Shown here in pieces: positions 43,759 through 52,298 of a stretch of DNA of 63,749 bases. Each line of letters starts with the position of its first letter. Position 1 is the first letter of the stretch. The stretch is from contig NZ_JABBYC010000021.1 in the NCBI RefSeq assembly GCF_016742955.1, positions 1-63,749 of the forward strand. The letters run 5' to 3'. The position numbers and the translations under genes were made by a program. Source of the stretch: Myceligenerans indicum (lineage in GTDB: Bacteria; Actinomycetota; Actinomycetes; Actinomycetales; Cellulomonadaceae). The notes under the pieces are model-generated. The model saw nothing but the letters and a program-made list of their open reading frames with translations, made no database searches and was not told the origin of the DNA.

Positions 43759-44418
43759 ATGGCCGCCAACCCCTGGTTCTCCTGGACCTACGTGGTCGAG
43801 AACGCGGACACCCTCTGGGCGTACACCGTCCAGCACGCCCTGCTCACCGTCCAGGCGGTCGCGATCGCCGCCGTGATCGCCGTGCCGCTGGGCATCCTGG
43901 TCTCCCGGATCCGCTGGATGTCCGGGGCCGTGATCGGCACCGCGGCCGTGCTCTACACGGTGCCCAGCCTCGCGCTGTTCGCGATCCTGGCGCCGTTCCT
44001 GGGGATAGGCCGCACGCCGGTCCTCATCGGCCTCGTGGTCTACGCGCTGCTCGTAATCCTGCGCAACACGGTGGCGGGGATCGACGGCGTCGACCCCGCG
44101 GTGCTCGATGCCGCGCGCGGGCTCGGCTACGGGAGGCTGCGCGTGCTCCTCCGCGTGTCGCTGCCGAACGCCCTGCCGTCGGTCATCGCCGGCCTGCGCC
44201 TGGCCACCGTCTCGACCGTCGCCCTCGTCACGGTCGGCGTCGTCGTGGGCTACGGCGGGCTCGGACAGCTGATGTTCCGCGGCTTCCGCAACAACTTCTA
44301 CCGGGCGGAGATCCTGTCGGCGACGCTGGCCTGCGTCCTCCTCGCGGTCGTGCTCGACGTCGCGATCTGGGCCGGGGGGCGCGCCCTCACGCCCTGGCGT
44401 GAACGGGGGCGCCCGTGA
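43759..44418 (+). CDS. Glycine betaine/choline-type ABC transporter permease (OpuCB/ProW-like)
   Basis: The 219-residue inner-membrane permease has about five helices and the ABC loop GVDPAVLDAARGLGYGRLRVLLRVSLPNALP (EAA signature with ARGLG near residue 115). The VYALLVILRNTVAGI segment is typical of the OpuC class. It imports compatible solutes for osmoprotection. GTG of the second permease overlaps its stop by 4 bases. No ATPase gene is found next to it. Confidence 0.93.
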   Translation: MAANPWFSWTYVVENADTLWAYTVQHALLTVQAVAIAAVIAVPLGILVSRIRWMSGAVIGTAAVLYTVPSLALFAILAPFLGIGRTPVLIGLVVYALLVILRNTVAGIDGVDPAVLDAARGLGYGRLRVLLRVSLPNALPSVIAGLRLATVSTVALVTVGVVVGYGGLGQLMFRGFRNNFYRAEILSATLACVLLAVVLDVAIWAGGRALTPWRERGRP

Positions 44419-45092
44419 ACGTCCTGGACGAGGCCCTGCTGTGGCTCAACGACCCCCTGACCTGGACCCGGCGCGGCGGGATCATCGATCTGGGCGCGGA
44501 GCACCTGGCCATGACCGCCATCGCGGTCGCGCTCGCCGCGGTGTTCGCGATCCCGCTCGGGGCCTGGCTCGGGCACACGGGCCGCGGGGCCGGCGCCATG
44601 GTCACGCTCGGCAACGCCACACGCGCCATGCCGACCCTCGGCATCATCCTGCTGCTCGCCGCGGGCGGTCTCTTCGGTGACACGGCCACTGTCGTGGCAG
44701 CGGCCATCTTCGCGGTACCGGTGCTCCTGGCGAACTCGTACGAGGGCGTGCGCGGGGCCGACCCCGCCGCCCGCGACGCGGGCCGGGGCATGGGAATGAC
44801 CGGCACCCGCGTCCTCCTCCAGGTCGAGCTTCCGCTCGCCACCGGCCTCATCGCCGCCGGGCTGCGCACGACCATCGTGCAGGTCGTCGCGACGATCCCG
44901 CTCGCGGCACTCGCCGGTGGCGGCGGGCTCGGGCAGATCATCGCGTTCGGGATGGGCACGCAACGCTACGGCCAGGTGCTCGCGGGCGGAATGCTCGTGG
45001 CCGCACTGGCACTGGTGCTCGACGGCGTCCTCGCGGTGGCGCAACGGTTCGTGACCCCCGAACCCCTGCGCGTGGACACCAGGCGGCGGTGA
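44415..45092 (+). CDS. Second glycine betaine-type ABC transporter permease (OpuCD-like)
   Basis: The 225-residue permease partner has about six helices and the coupling loop GADPAARDAGRGMGMTGTRVLLQVELPLATG. It pairs with the preceding permease through a 4-base overlap. LDEALLWLNDPLTW at the N-terminus resembles the substrate-side helix of OpuCD proteins. After its stop there is a 147-base gap before the ATP-grasp gene, and no obvious terminator. Confidence 0.93.
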   Translation: MNVLDEALLWLNDPLTWTRRGGIIDLGAEHLAMTAIAVALAAVFAIPLGAWLGHTGRGAGAMVTLGNATRAMPTLGIILLLAAGGLFGDTATVVAAAIFAVPVLLANSYEGVRGADPAARDAGRGMGMTGTRVLLQVELPLATGLIAAGLRTTIVQVVATIPLAALAGGGGLGQIIAFGMGTQRYGQVLAGGMLVAALALVLDGVLAVAQRFVTPEPLRVDTRRR

Positions 45093-45227
45093 CGGCCGGC
45101 GCTCACCGTCCCGCGGGAGGCGGGCCGCACCCGCCGGCACGGACGGCGCGGACCCCGCCGGGCCCCGCGCGAGGACCCCGCGCGTCTGGTACGTGAGCCC
45201 TGTAAGACGCCCGTCACACGACGCCGC

Positions 45228-45233
45228 TACCCT
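45228..45233 (+). promoter_or_regulatory. -10 box TACCCT for a probably leaderless ATP-grasp message
   Basis: TACCCT is followed by 6 bases and the GTG at 45240; no ribosome site is present. Confidence 0.45.
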
Positions 45234-45239
45234 CGCAAT

Positions 45240-46148
45240 GTGACTGAGAACCGCCGCGTGGCACTAGCCACCTGCTCCGTCCTGCCCGAGCTCGACAAGG
45301 GCGACCAGCCGCTGGTCGCCGCCCTCGCGGAGCGCGGCGTGAACGCCGAGCCCGCCGTCTGGGACGACGCCGACGTGGACTGGTCGGCGTACGACCTCGT
45401 CGTGGTCCGCTCCACGTGGGACTACTCGGCCCGGAGGGACGAGTTCGTCAGGTGGGCCAAGACGGTCCCGAAACTGCTCAACTGCGCGGACGTGCTGGAG
45501 TGGAACACGGACAAGCGCTACCTGCGAACGCTCGAGGCGTCGGGCATCCCGGTGATCCCGACCATCTGGCTCGACCCGGAGAAGCATCTGTCCAAGCGTG
45601 CCGTGCACACGCGCATGCCCGCGTTCGGCGACTTCGTGGTCAAGCCCGTGGTCAGCATCGGCGCCCACGACACCGGGCGCTACCAGCCGGTCTCCGCCGA
45701 GTCGCGTGCCCTGGCGATCGAGCACGCCAAGAGCCTCCTCGACGGCGGCCGCTGGGTGATGATCCAGCCCTATGTCACCTCGGTGGACACGGCCGGCGAG
45801 GCCTGCCTGGTGTTCCTCGACGGTGAGCTGACCCACTCCGTGCGCCGCAACGCCCTGCTGAACGGCCCGGTCCGGCCGACGCAGGGGTTGTACGCGATGG
45901 AGGAGATGCGCCCCTTCTCGCCGTCCGACGAGCAGATCAAGGTGGCTCGCAGGGCGCTCGACGTGGCCCAGGCGGAGCTCGGCGCGCGTGAAGCGCTGCT
46001 GTACGCGCGCGTGGACCTCGTCACCGGCGACGACGGCACGCCGATGGTCATGGAGCTGGAGCTCACCGAGCCGTCGCTGTGGATGCAGCTGGCCGGCGAC
46101 GTCGACGCGTTCGGCCTGATGGCCGACGCGATCGTCGGACGGATCTGA
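45240..46148 (+). CDS. ATP-grasp family enzyme of unknown substrate
   Basis: The 302-residue protein has the ATP-grasp layout. An N-terminal pre-grasp domain carries VVVRSTWDYSARRDEF. A nucleotide-binding region follows with DFVVKPVVSIGAHDT near residue 138 and MIQPYVTSVDTAGEACLVF near 178. The metal-binding end is VMELELTEPSLW near residue 265. The nearest look-alikes are RimK/glutathione-synthetase-like ligases, which join a carboxylate to an amine through an acyl-phosphate. The substrate cannot be read. It lies between the permeases and the binding protein of an OpuC-type transporter, with its own -10 box. Confidence 0.85.
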   Translation: MTENRRVALATCSVLPELDKGDQPLVAALAERGVNAEPAVWDDADVDWSAYDLVVVRSTWDYSARRDEFVRWAKTVPKLLNCADVLEWNTDKRYLRTLEASGIPVIPTIWLDPEKHLSKRAVHTRMPAFGDFVVKPVVSIGAHDTGRYQPVSAESRALAIEHAKSLLDGGRWVMIQPYVTSVDTAGEACLVFLDGELTHSVRRNALLNGPVRPTQGLYAMEEMRPFSPSDEQIKVARRALDVAQAELGAREALLYARVDLVTGDDGTPMVMELELTEPSLWMQLAGDVDAFGLMADAIVGRI

Positions 46149-46169
46149 GCCGGGCGGCCGCGAGCCCTC

Positions 46170-46198
46170 TTGCCAGCGCGCTCCGGTCACGATCGAAT
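46170..46198 (+). promoter_or_regulatory. Candidate promoter of the binding-protein gene
   Basis: TTGCCA (46170-46175) and TCGAAT (46193-46198) are spaced by 17 bases. This leaves a leader of about 45 nt to the ATG at 46249, with GGAGT as ribosome site. Confidence 0.4.
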
Positions 46199-46248
46199 AG
46201 GACAGTTCGACCCCGTAGAACACGTGTACACAGCAGACCGGAGTCACG

Positions 46249-47274
46249 ATGCGCCTCGCACGCACCCCTTTGTCCACCCCCCTGCGCCTTCTCGGCGCGG
46301 CGACCGCCGTCGTCAGCCTCACCGTCCTCACGGCGTGCGGCGAGCCCGGCTCCGCCGGGGGTGATACGGCCACCGACGGCACCGACGTCGCCGCCACCTG
46401 CGAACCGGTCGCGGGCGACGAGATCGTGGTGCTCGGCGACGACCAGCACCTCCAGACCGTCGACAACATCATCCCGGCGGTCAACGCCGACACGGCCGAG
46501 CAGCACCCCGAGCTGGTCGGCCTCCTCGACCAGGTGTCCGCCGCGCTCGACACGGACACGCTCATCGGGCTGAACCGGGCGGTCGACATCGACCGCAAGA
46601 CGTCCCAGGAGGTCGCCGCGGACTTCGTGGCCTCCGCGGGCATCGAGGTCGAGAAGGCCGACGACGCCGGCCCCATCACCGTGGGCGCCGCGGACTTCGC
46701 CGAGAGCGCGACGCTCGGCAACATCTACGCCGAGGTGCTCGACGCCGCCGGCTACGACGCGGAGGTGACGACGATCGGCAACCGCGAGGCGTACCTGCCC
46801 GCGCTCGAGAAGGGCGAGCAGGTCCAGGTGGTGCCCGAGTACGTGGGAACGCTGACGGAGTTCATCAACCTCGACGTCAACGGGCCCGACGCCACCCCGG
46901 TCGCCAGCAGTGACCTCGACGCGACCGTGGAGGGCCTGCGGGGGCTCGGAGACCAGGTGGGCCTCGCGGTGGGTGAGCCGTCGGCCGCGCAGGACCAGAA
47001 CGCGTTCGCGGTGACCACGGCGTTCGCGCAGGAGCACGGCGTGGAGACCCTGTCCGACCTCGCCCAGGCCTGCGACGGCCTGATCCTCGGCGCTGGACCG
47101 GAGTGCACGGAGCGCCCGTTCTGCCAGCCGGGGCTGGAGGAGACGTACGGGATGACCTTCAGCGAGTTCCGCTCGCTCGACGCCGGCGGGCCGCTCACCA
47201 AGGAGGCCCTGAAGCAGGGTGAGATCACCCTCGGACTGGTCTTCAGCTCGGACGGTTCGCTCGCCACCCAGTGA
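46249..47274 (+). CDS. Glycine betaine-type ABC substrate-binding lipoprotein with circularly permuted sequence
   Basis: The 341-residue lipoprotein has signal and lipobox TAC with Cys30. The order of the two family segments is reversed. Residues 57-131 (EIVVLGDDQHLQ, EQHPELVGLL, LDTDTLIGLN, EVAADFVASAG) match the C-terminal part of OpuCC/ProX-like proteins (ILKDDKRFF, KEHPELEGVI, IDTETMQELN, VVAKEFL). Residues 143-341 match the usual N-terminal part (ITVGAADFAESATLGNIYAE, VVPEYVGTL) and stop at LVFSSDGSLATQ, exactly where the missing segment would normally begin (AYSTDGRIKAYDLK in B. subtilis OpuCC, from memory). It should still fold as the type II domain with termini at a new surface site. 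It serves the permeases upstream. Confidence 0.88.
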   Translation: MRLARTPLSTPLRLLGAATAVVSLTVLTACGEPGSAGGDTATDGTDVAATCEPVAGDEIVVLGDDQHLQTVDNIIPAVNADTAEQHPELVGLLDQVSAALDTDTLIGLNRAVDIDRKTSQEVAADFVASAGIEVEKADDAGPITVGAADFAESATLGNIYAEVLDAAGYDAEVTTIGNREAYLPALEKGEQVQVVPEYVGTLTEFINLDVNGPDATPVASSDLDATVEGLRGLGDQVGLAVGEPSAAQDQNAFAVTTAFAQEHGVETLSDLAQACDGLILGAGPECTERPFCQPGLEETYGMTFSEFRSLDAGGPLTKEALKQGEITLGLVFSSDGSLATQ

Positions 47275-47283
47275 CTCCTGCCG

Positions 47284-47315
47284 TGCCCGGTGGGTGGGGC
47301 ACCACCCGCCGGGCA
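47284..47315. terminator. Hairpin between convergent binding-protein and SDR genes
   Basis: TGCCCGGTGGGTGG (47284-47297) pairs with 47302-47315 through one G-T pair around GGCA. It fills the 52-base gap between two converging stops. Confidence 0.65.
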
Positions 47316-47326
47316 GGACGGCACCG

Positions 47327-48130
47327 TCACTTCACCAGGTTCTTCATCCGGTCGGCGATGATGTCGATGGCTCGGGTGGGCATGAGCCGCCCGAGCCTGT
47401 CGAGCATGCGGGCGTCGCCTCCGATGATGACGCGCCGCCGCCCGGTCCAGACCGCCGAGACGACCTGGCGCGCGGCCTCCTGCGGTGTGGTGAGCTTCGC
47501 CATGGCCTTCTCCTGATCACCGGACACGGGTGGCGCCTTGACGCCGGAGTGTGCGGTGATGTCCGTGGCGACGCCCCCGGGGAACACCACCGAGACCTGT
47601 ACGGACGTTCCCTTGAGCTCGGCGATGAGACCTTCCGTGAAGAGTTTGACCGCGGCCTTGCTCGCGCCGTAGGCGCTCTGTCCGGGTACGGGCACGAGGC
47701 CGCCCATGCTGGACACGTTGACCAGCGCCGCCTGGGGCCGGTCCAGCAGCGCGGGCAGGAACGCCTTGGTCGTGTTCACCGTGCCCCAGAAGTTGACGTT
47801 CATGACCCGCTCGACGACCTCGAAGGGCAGGTCCACGACGGGCTTGAACTCGTGGATGATCCCGGCGACGTTGACGAGCCCGTCGGCCGGGCCGTGCGAC
47901 GAGGCGACGATGTTGGGCAGCGCGAGCACCGCGGACCGGTCCACGATGTCGACCGCATGGGTGGTGAGCCGGTCCCCGGCACCGGCCAGTTTCGCGGTCT
48001 CCGCGAGCGCCGGCTCACTCAGGTCGATGGCGGCCACCCTGGCAGTGCCGCGCAGGAGGGAGAGCACCACCTCGCGCCCGATACCGTTGCCGCCGCCCGT
48101 GACCACGAAGGTCCTGTCCTTGATCTGCAT
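47327..48130 (-). CDS. Short-chain dehydrogenase/reductase
   Basis: The 267-residue classical SDR has cofactor motif TGGGNGIGRE (residues 11-20), the NVAGI-type VNVAGIIHEF and the catalytic SAYGASKAAVK (Tyr and Lys). The catalytic Ser lies in NVSSMGGL. It oxidises or reduces an alcohol or ketone with NAD(P). The C-terminal GRLMPTRAIDIIADRMKNLVK is hydrophobic and basic, as in lipid-acting SDRs. The substrate is unknown. It is a single gene that converges on the betaine-binding protein. Confidence 0.9.
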   Translation of the reverse strand: MQIKDRTFVVTGGGNGIGREVVLSLLRGTARVAAIDLSEPALAETAKLAGAGDRLTTHAVDIVDRSAVLALPNIVASSHGPADGLVNVAGIIHEFKPVVDLPFEVVERVMNVNFWGTVNTTKAFLPALLDRPQAALVNVSSMGGLVPVPGQSAYGASKAAVKLFTEGLIAELKGTSVQVSVVFPGGVATDITAHSGVKAPPVSGDQEKAMAKLTTPQEAARQVVSAVWTGRRRVIIGGDARMLDRLGRLMPTRAIDIIADRMKNLVK

Positions 48131-48217
48131 GGAGGCTCCCGATCATCGCGGCTGCTGCGACAATCGTAGGCACCGCGCCCGAAACCGGCACGGCCACCGG
48201 TACGACGGGCCACGGGG

Positions 48218-48256
48218 ACGGGCCTCAGGAACGGGCCTCAGGAACGGACCTCGGGA
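48218..48256. repeat. Three tandem 13-bp repeats in the tex-SDR spacer
   Basis: ACGGGCCTCAGGA occurs at 48218 and 48231, with a two-mismatch third copy at 48244. It lies in the 199-base spacer upstream of the SDR start, outside any gene. Confidence 0.75.
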
Positions 48257-48276
48257 ACGGGCGCGCGAGGCGCGCC

Positions 48277-48320
48277 GCGGGATCTCCGCCGGCTCCGCGC
48301 GGAGCCGGCGGAGATCCCGC
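48277..48320 (-). terminator. Perfect 20-bp hairpin after tex
   Basis: Bases 48277-48296 pair exactly with 48301-48320 around a 4-base GCGC loop. It lies 10 bases past the tex stop on the minus strand and is followed by GC-rich sequence without a T-run. Confidence 0.75.
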
Positions 48321-48329
48321 ACCACCCGA

Positions 48330-50747
48330 TCAGGCCAGCCCGGCCCTGCGCAGCGCGTCCGCCATGGCGGTGTTCGCCGGGGGCTGTCCCTTGCCGCCCT
48401 GGCCTCCCCGGCCCTTGCCTCCGCGACCTTCGCGTCCGCCGTTGCCCCGGCCGCGACCACCACCGTTCCTGCCGTCTCCACCGTTCCTGCCGTCGCCACC
48501 GTTCCGGCCACCGGAGCCGCGTCCGCCGTCGGCTCCGTCGCCGCCGCGCGCGCCTCGGCCTCCGGTGCCGCCCCCGGCTCCGATCTCGTCGTCCAGGCGC
48601 AGTGTGAGCGCGATCCGCTTGCGCGCCACGTCCACGTCGAGCACCTTCACCTTCACGACCTCGCCCGACTTCACGACGTCGCGGGGGTCCTCGACGAACC
48701 GCTTGGACATCGCCGACACGTGCACGAGCCCGTCCTGGTGCACGCCCACGTCCACGAACGCACCGAAGGCGGCGACGTTCGTCACCTGGCCCTCCAGGAT
48801 CATCCCCGGGACGAGGTCCGACACCGTCTCCACACCGTCGGTGAAGGCCGCCGTGGTGAACTCCGGCCGGGGATCCCGGCCGGGCTTGACCAGTTCGGCG
48901 AAGATGTCGGTCACGGTGGGCAGGCCGAACTGGTCGTCCACGAAGTCCGTGGGCTTCACTCCCTTGAGCGCGCCCTGGTTCCCGACGATCCCGGTCACCT
49001 CCGAGCCGGCCGACGCGACGATCTTCCGCGCCAGCGGGTACGCCTCCGGGTGCACCGAGGAGGCGTCCAGCGGCTCGTCGCCGCCACGGATCCGGAGGAA
49101 GCCCGCGCACTGCTCGAAGGCCTTGGGCCCGAGGCGCGCCACGTCCTTCAGACCGGACCGGGAGGCGAACCGCCCGTTCGCGTCCCGGTGCGACACGATG
49201 CTCTCGGCCAGCGTCCTGGTGATCCCGGAGACGCGCGACAGCAAGGGCGCGGACGCCGTGTTCAGGTCCACACCCACACCGTTCACACAGTCCTCCACGA
49301 CGGCGTCGAGCGATCGCGACAGCTTGGTCTCGGTGACGTCGTGCTGATACTGGCCCACACCGATCGACTTCGGGTCGATCTTCACGAGCTCCGCGAGAGG
49401 ATCCTGCAGCCGCCGCGCGATGGACACGGCTCCGCGCAGTGACACGTCCAGATCGGGGAGCTCCGCCGACGCGAACGCCGACGCCGAGTACACCGACGCA
49501 CCCGCCTCGCTCACCATGACCTTCGTCAGGCCCGGCAGGTTCTTCGCGAGCTCGGCGGCGAGCTTGTCCGTCTCGCGCGAGGCGGTGCCGTTCCCGATCG
49601 CGACCAGCTCCACCTGGTGCTTGGCGACGAGCGCGCCGAGCGTGGCGAGCGACTCGTCCCAGCGGTTCCGCGGTGCGTGCGGGTAGATCGTCGCGGTGTC
49701 GACCACCTTGCCCGTCGCGTCGACGACGGCGACCTTGGTGCCCGTGCGCAGCCCCGGGTCCAGCCCCATCGTGGCCCGCGACCCGGCGGGCGCCGCGAGG
49801 AGCAGGTCGCGCAGGTTCATGGCGAAGACGCGCACCGCCTCGTCCTCCGCCTCGGTCCGCAGCCGCAGCCGGGCGTCGATCCCCAGGTGGACGAGGATCT
49901 TGGTGCGCCACGCCCAGCGCACGGTGTCCCCGAGCCACTTGTCACCCGGCCGGCCCTGCTGCGCGATGCCGAACCTGCCGGCGATCTCCGCCTCGTACGA
50001 CGTCGGCACCCCGGGCTCGGCGTCCGGCTCCGGGTCGATCACCAGGTCCAGGACCTCCTCCTTCTCGCCGCGGTACATCGCGAGGATGCGGTGCGACGGA
50101 AGGCTCGTGAGGTCCTCGGAGTAGTCGAAGTAGTCGGCGAACTTGGCACCCTTGTCGGCGGCCCCGTCACGCACCTTGGAGACCATGCGCCCGCGCGCCC
50201 AGAGGCGTTCGCGCAGCGTGCCGATGAGGTCGGCGTCCTCCCCCATGCGCTCGACCAGGATCGCGCGGGCGCCGTCGAGGGCGGCCTTGACGTCGGCCAC
50301 GCCCTTGTCGGCGTCGACATAGGCCGCTGCCGTCTGCTCCGGGTCGAGGGAGGGGTCGCCGAACAGCGCGTCGGCGAGGGGCTCCAGCCCGGCCTCGCGC
50401 GCGATCTGCGCCTTGGTGCGCCGCTTGGGCTTGTAGGGCAGGTAGATGTCCTCCAGCCGGGACTTCGTGTCCGCGGTGAGGATCTGCGCACGCAGCTCGT
50501 CGGTCAGCTTGCCCTGCTCGTCGATCGACTGGAGGATCGCCGCCCGGCGCTCCTCCAGCTCGCGCAGGTAGCGCAGCCGCTCCTCCAGCGTGCGCAGCTG
50601 TGCGTCGTCGAGGGTGCCCGTCACCTCCTTGCGGTACCGGGCGATGAACGGGACCGTCGCCCCGTCGTCGAGCAGGCCGACCGCGGCGGTGACCTGGTTC
50701 TCCCGGACACCCAGCTCCTCGGCGATGCGCGCGTTGATGCTCAGCAC
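48330..50747 (-). CDS. tex: Tex-family RNA-binding protein with RGG-like tail
   Basis: The 805-residue protein has the Tex layout: N-terminal helical domain, YqgF/RuvC-like domain ([16 protein letters not shown] near residue 335), helix-hairpin-helix repeats ([20 protein letters not shown]) and an S1 RNA-binding domain from about residue 649 ([19 protein letters not shown]). It binds nucleic acids and acts in transcription and RNA quality control. The unusual part is the C-terminal tail (about 725-790): Gly/Arg/Asn-rich repeats such as [12 protein letters not shown] and [14 protein letters not shown], ending in an Ala-rich helix. The start is GTG at 50747 with GGGGACA upstream. Confidence 0.94.
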   Translation of the reverse strand: MLSINARIAEELGVRENQVTAAVGLLDDGATVPFIARYRKEVTGTLDDAQLRTLEERLRYLRELEERRAAILQSIDEQGKLTDELRAQILTADTKSRLEDIYLPYKPKRRTKAQIAREAGLEPLADALFGDPSLDPEQTAAAYVDADKGVADVKAALDGARAILVERMGEDADLIGTLRERLWARGRMVSKVRDGAADKGAKFADYFDYSEDLTSLPSHRILAMYRGEKEEVLDLVIDPEPDAEPGVPTSYEAEIAGRFGIAQQGRPGDKWLGDTVRWAWRTKILVHLGIDARLRLRTEAEDEAVRVFAMNLRDLLLAAPAGSRATMGLDPGLRTGTKVAVVDATGKVVDTATIYPHAPRNRWDESLATLGALVAKHQVELVAIGNGTASRETDKLAAELAKNLPGLTKVMVSEAGASVYSASAFASAELPDLDVSLRGAVSIARRLQDPLAELVKIDPKSIGVGQYQHDVTETKLSRSLDAVVEDCVNGVGVDLNTASAPLLSRVSGITRTLAESIVSHRDANGRFASRSGLKDVARLGPKAFEQCAGFLRIRGGDEPLDASSVHPEAYPLARKIVASAGSEVTGIVGNQGALKGVKPTDFVDDQFGLPTVTDIFAELVKPGRDPRPEFTTAAFTDGVETVSDLVPGMILEGQVTNVAAFGAFVDVGVHQDGLVHVSAMSKRFVEDPRDVVKSGEVVKVKVLDVDVARKRIALTLRLDDEIGAGGGTGGRGARGGDGADGGRGSGGRNGGDGRNGGDGRNGGGRGRGNGGREGRGGKGRGGQGGKGQPPANTAMADALRRAGLA

Positions 50748-51062
50748 TGTCCCCTACCTCGTCGTATCCACCGGCTCTGCTTCCGCAGGCCGCAACAGAT
50801 CATGCCAGGAGACACCGACATGCGTCGCGTCGGCCCGGGCCCCGGCAGAAGATCAGGCAGAGGGACCGGGCGGAGGCGAGGAGAGTCAGGAGACACAGGA
50901 AAGCGGGGAGCCACCTGATCTCCCCGCCACTCTCAACATATAGCGCCAAAGGGGTCTTGCCGCAAGGCCCCCCTCCTCCCGCAGAATCACCGGACCGGTC
51001 GCACGGCCGGGAGTCACCGGACCGGCCGGCGCGGCCGGCCGAAAAACGGGGGGATGAACACG
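50748..51062. other. 315-base divergent control region between tex and the glycosyltransferase
   Basis: No convincing gene is present. It contains an AT-rich patch (CAACATATAG, 50933-50942), a weak TTGCCG...CAGAAT pair (from 50957) that could be the promoter of the glycosyltransferase, and an imperfect direct repeat of GTCACCGGACCGG/AATCACCGGACCGG (50986-51025). The stretch GGGGGG just before 51054 is the probable ribosome site for the start at 51063. Confidence 0.5.
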
Positions 51063-52280
51063 ATGCGGGTACTGCTGACGACCTACGGGTCGCGCGGGGA
51101 CGTCGAGCCGATGGTGGGGCTCGCGCAGGCACTGCGAGAGCTGGGCGCCGAGGTGCGGGTCTGCGTACCCCCGGACTTCACCGGGCTGCTCGACGACGCG
51201 GGCGTCGCGTCGGTGCCCGTCGGCTGGCCGATCCGCGCACTGGCCAAGGGACTGCTGGCCGGCAAGGCACCGACGACCCTGCCCGAGATCACGGCCGAGC
51301 TGGCAGGCATGGCCTACGAGGCGGTCACCGCGGACGGCCCCTGCGACGCGGTCGTGTGCGCCGGGGTGATCGGGATGCAGGCCGGGGTGCAGGCGGCGGC
51401 CGAACGGCTCGGCATTCCCTACCTGGGCGCCACGTTCTCCACGAGCTTCGTTCCCTCGCCCCACCACCCGCCCGCCCCCTGGCCGGGCCAGGACCCGCCC
51501 GAGGAAGGGACGGACAACCAGGAGCTGTGGGACCGCAACTCCGAGCATCTGCAGGGGCTCTTCGGCGCATCGGTCAACGCGCTGCGCGAGTCGGTCGGCC
51601 TGACACCCACGAGCAGCGTCCGGGATCTCATCCTCGGGGACCGCACGCTGCTGGCCTCCGACCCGGTACTCGGGCCGTGGCAGCCCACCGCGGGCCACCA
51701 CGTGACGCAGACGGGCGCCTGGACCCGCACGGACGAGCGCCCTCTGCCCGGCGACCTGGAAGCCTTCCTGCGGGAGGGGGGCACCCCGGTCTACGTGGGG
51801 TTCGGCAGCATGCCGCTGCGCGACGCGGAGCAGACCGCCCGGGCGTGCTTCGAGGCGGTCCGGGCACGAGGTCTCCGGCTCGTGGTCGGCAGAGGCTGGG
51901 CCGAGCTGGCAGGCGAGGGCGAGGACTGCCACGTCGTCGACGAGGTGAACCAGCAGGCGTTGTTCCCCCGCGTCGCCGCCGTCGTCCATCACGGGGGTGC
52001 GGGCACGACCATGACGGCCGCACGGGCCGGAGCACCCCAGGTCGTCGTGCCGCAGGTGGCGGACCAGCCGTACTGGGGCGGCCGTGTGGCCGCCCTGGGC
52101 ATCGGCGCGGCCCACGACGGCCCCGTCCCGACCACCGAGTCCCTGTCGTCCGCGCTCGGAACCGCGTTGTCCCCCGGGACCCGGACCCGGGCCGCCGACG
52201 TGGCACGCCGGGTCCACACCGACGGCGCGGCGGTCGCGGCCCGGCTCGTGACCGAGCGGGTCCAGGCGGCGGGGCGTTGA
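51063..52280 (+). CDS. GT1-family glycosyltransferase (MGT/vancomycin-type)
   Basis: The 405-residue GT-B enzyme has the N-terminal acceptor lobe starting LLTTYGSRGDVEPMVGLA. The C-terminal nucleotide-sugar lobe carries VYVGFGSMP and the family signature HHGGAGTTMTAARAGAPQVVVPQVADQ (about 305-330). It transfers a sugar from a UDP- or TDP-sugar to a small lipophilic acceptor such as a sterol, antibiotic aglycone or carotenoid. The start at 51063 is chosen because GGGGGG is 9 nt upstream; the ATG at 51054 is next to the same G run. No biosynthetic partner is adjacent, so the acceptor is open. Confidence 0.9.
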   Translation: MRVLLTTYGSRGDVEPMVGLAQALRELGAEVRVCVPPDFTGLLDDAGVASVPVGWPIRALAKGLLAGKAPTTLPEITAELAGMAYEAVTADGPCDAVVCAGVIGMQAGVQAAAERLGIPYLGATFSTSFVPSPHHPPAPWPGQDPPEEGTDNQELWDRNSEHLQGLFGASVNALRESVGLTPTSSVRDLILGDRTLLASDPVLGPWQPTAGHHVTQTGAWTRTDERPLPGDLEAFLREGGTPVYVGFGSMPLRDAEQTARACFEAVRARGLRLVVGRGWAELAGEGEDCHVVDEVNQQALFPRVAAVVHHGGAGTTMTAARAGAPQVVVPQVADQPYWGGRVAALGIGAAHDGPVPTTESLSSALGTALSPGTRTRAADVARRVHTDGAAVAARLVTERVQAAGR

Positions 52281-52298
52281 CGTCGGGAGGCTGGGCGG

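Noticed and set aside
46149..46248. Riboswitch upstream of the betaine-binding protein
   Set aside because: The leader is only about 45 nt, with no strong alternative hairpins; an ordinary promoter and ribosome site explain it.
46249..47274. Assembly join as the cause of the permuted binding protein
   Set aside because: The signal peptide, both segments and the stop are in one uninterrupted frame with normal codon use and a terminator directly after. A chimeric join would be unlikely to give such a clean order.
50800..51132. Minus-strand frame with a hydrophobic patch in the tex-glycosyltransferase gap
   Set aside because: It has no ribosome site or family resemblance and overlaps the start of the glycosyltransferase. 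Its stretch IRWLPAFLCLLTLL looks accidental.
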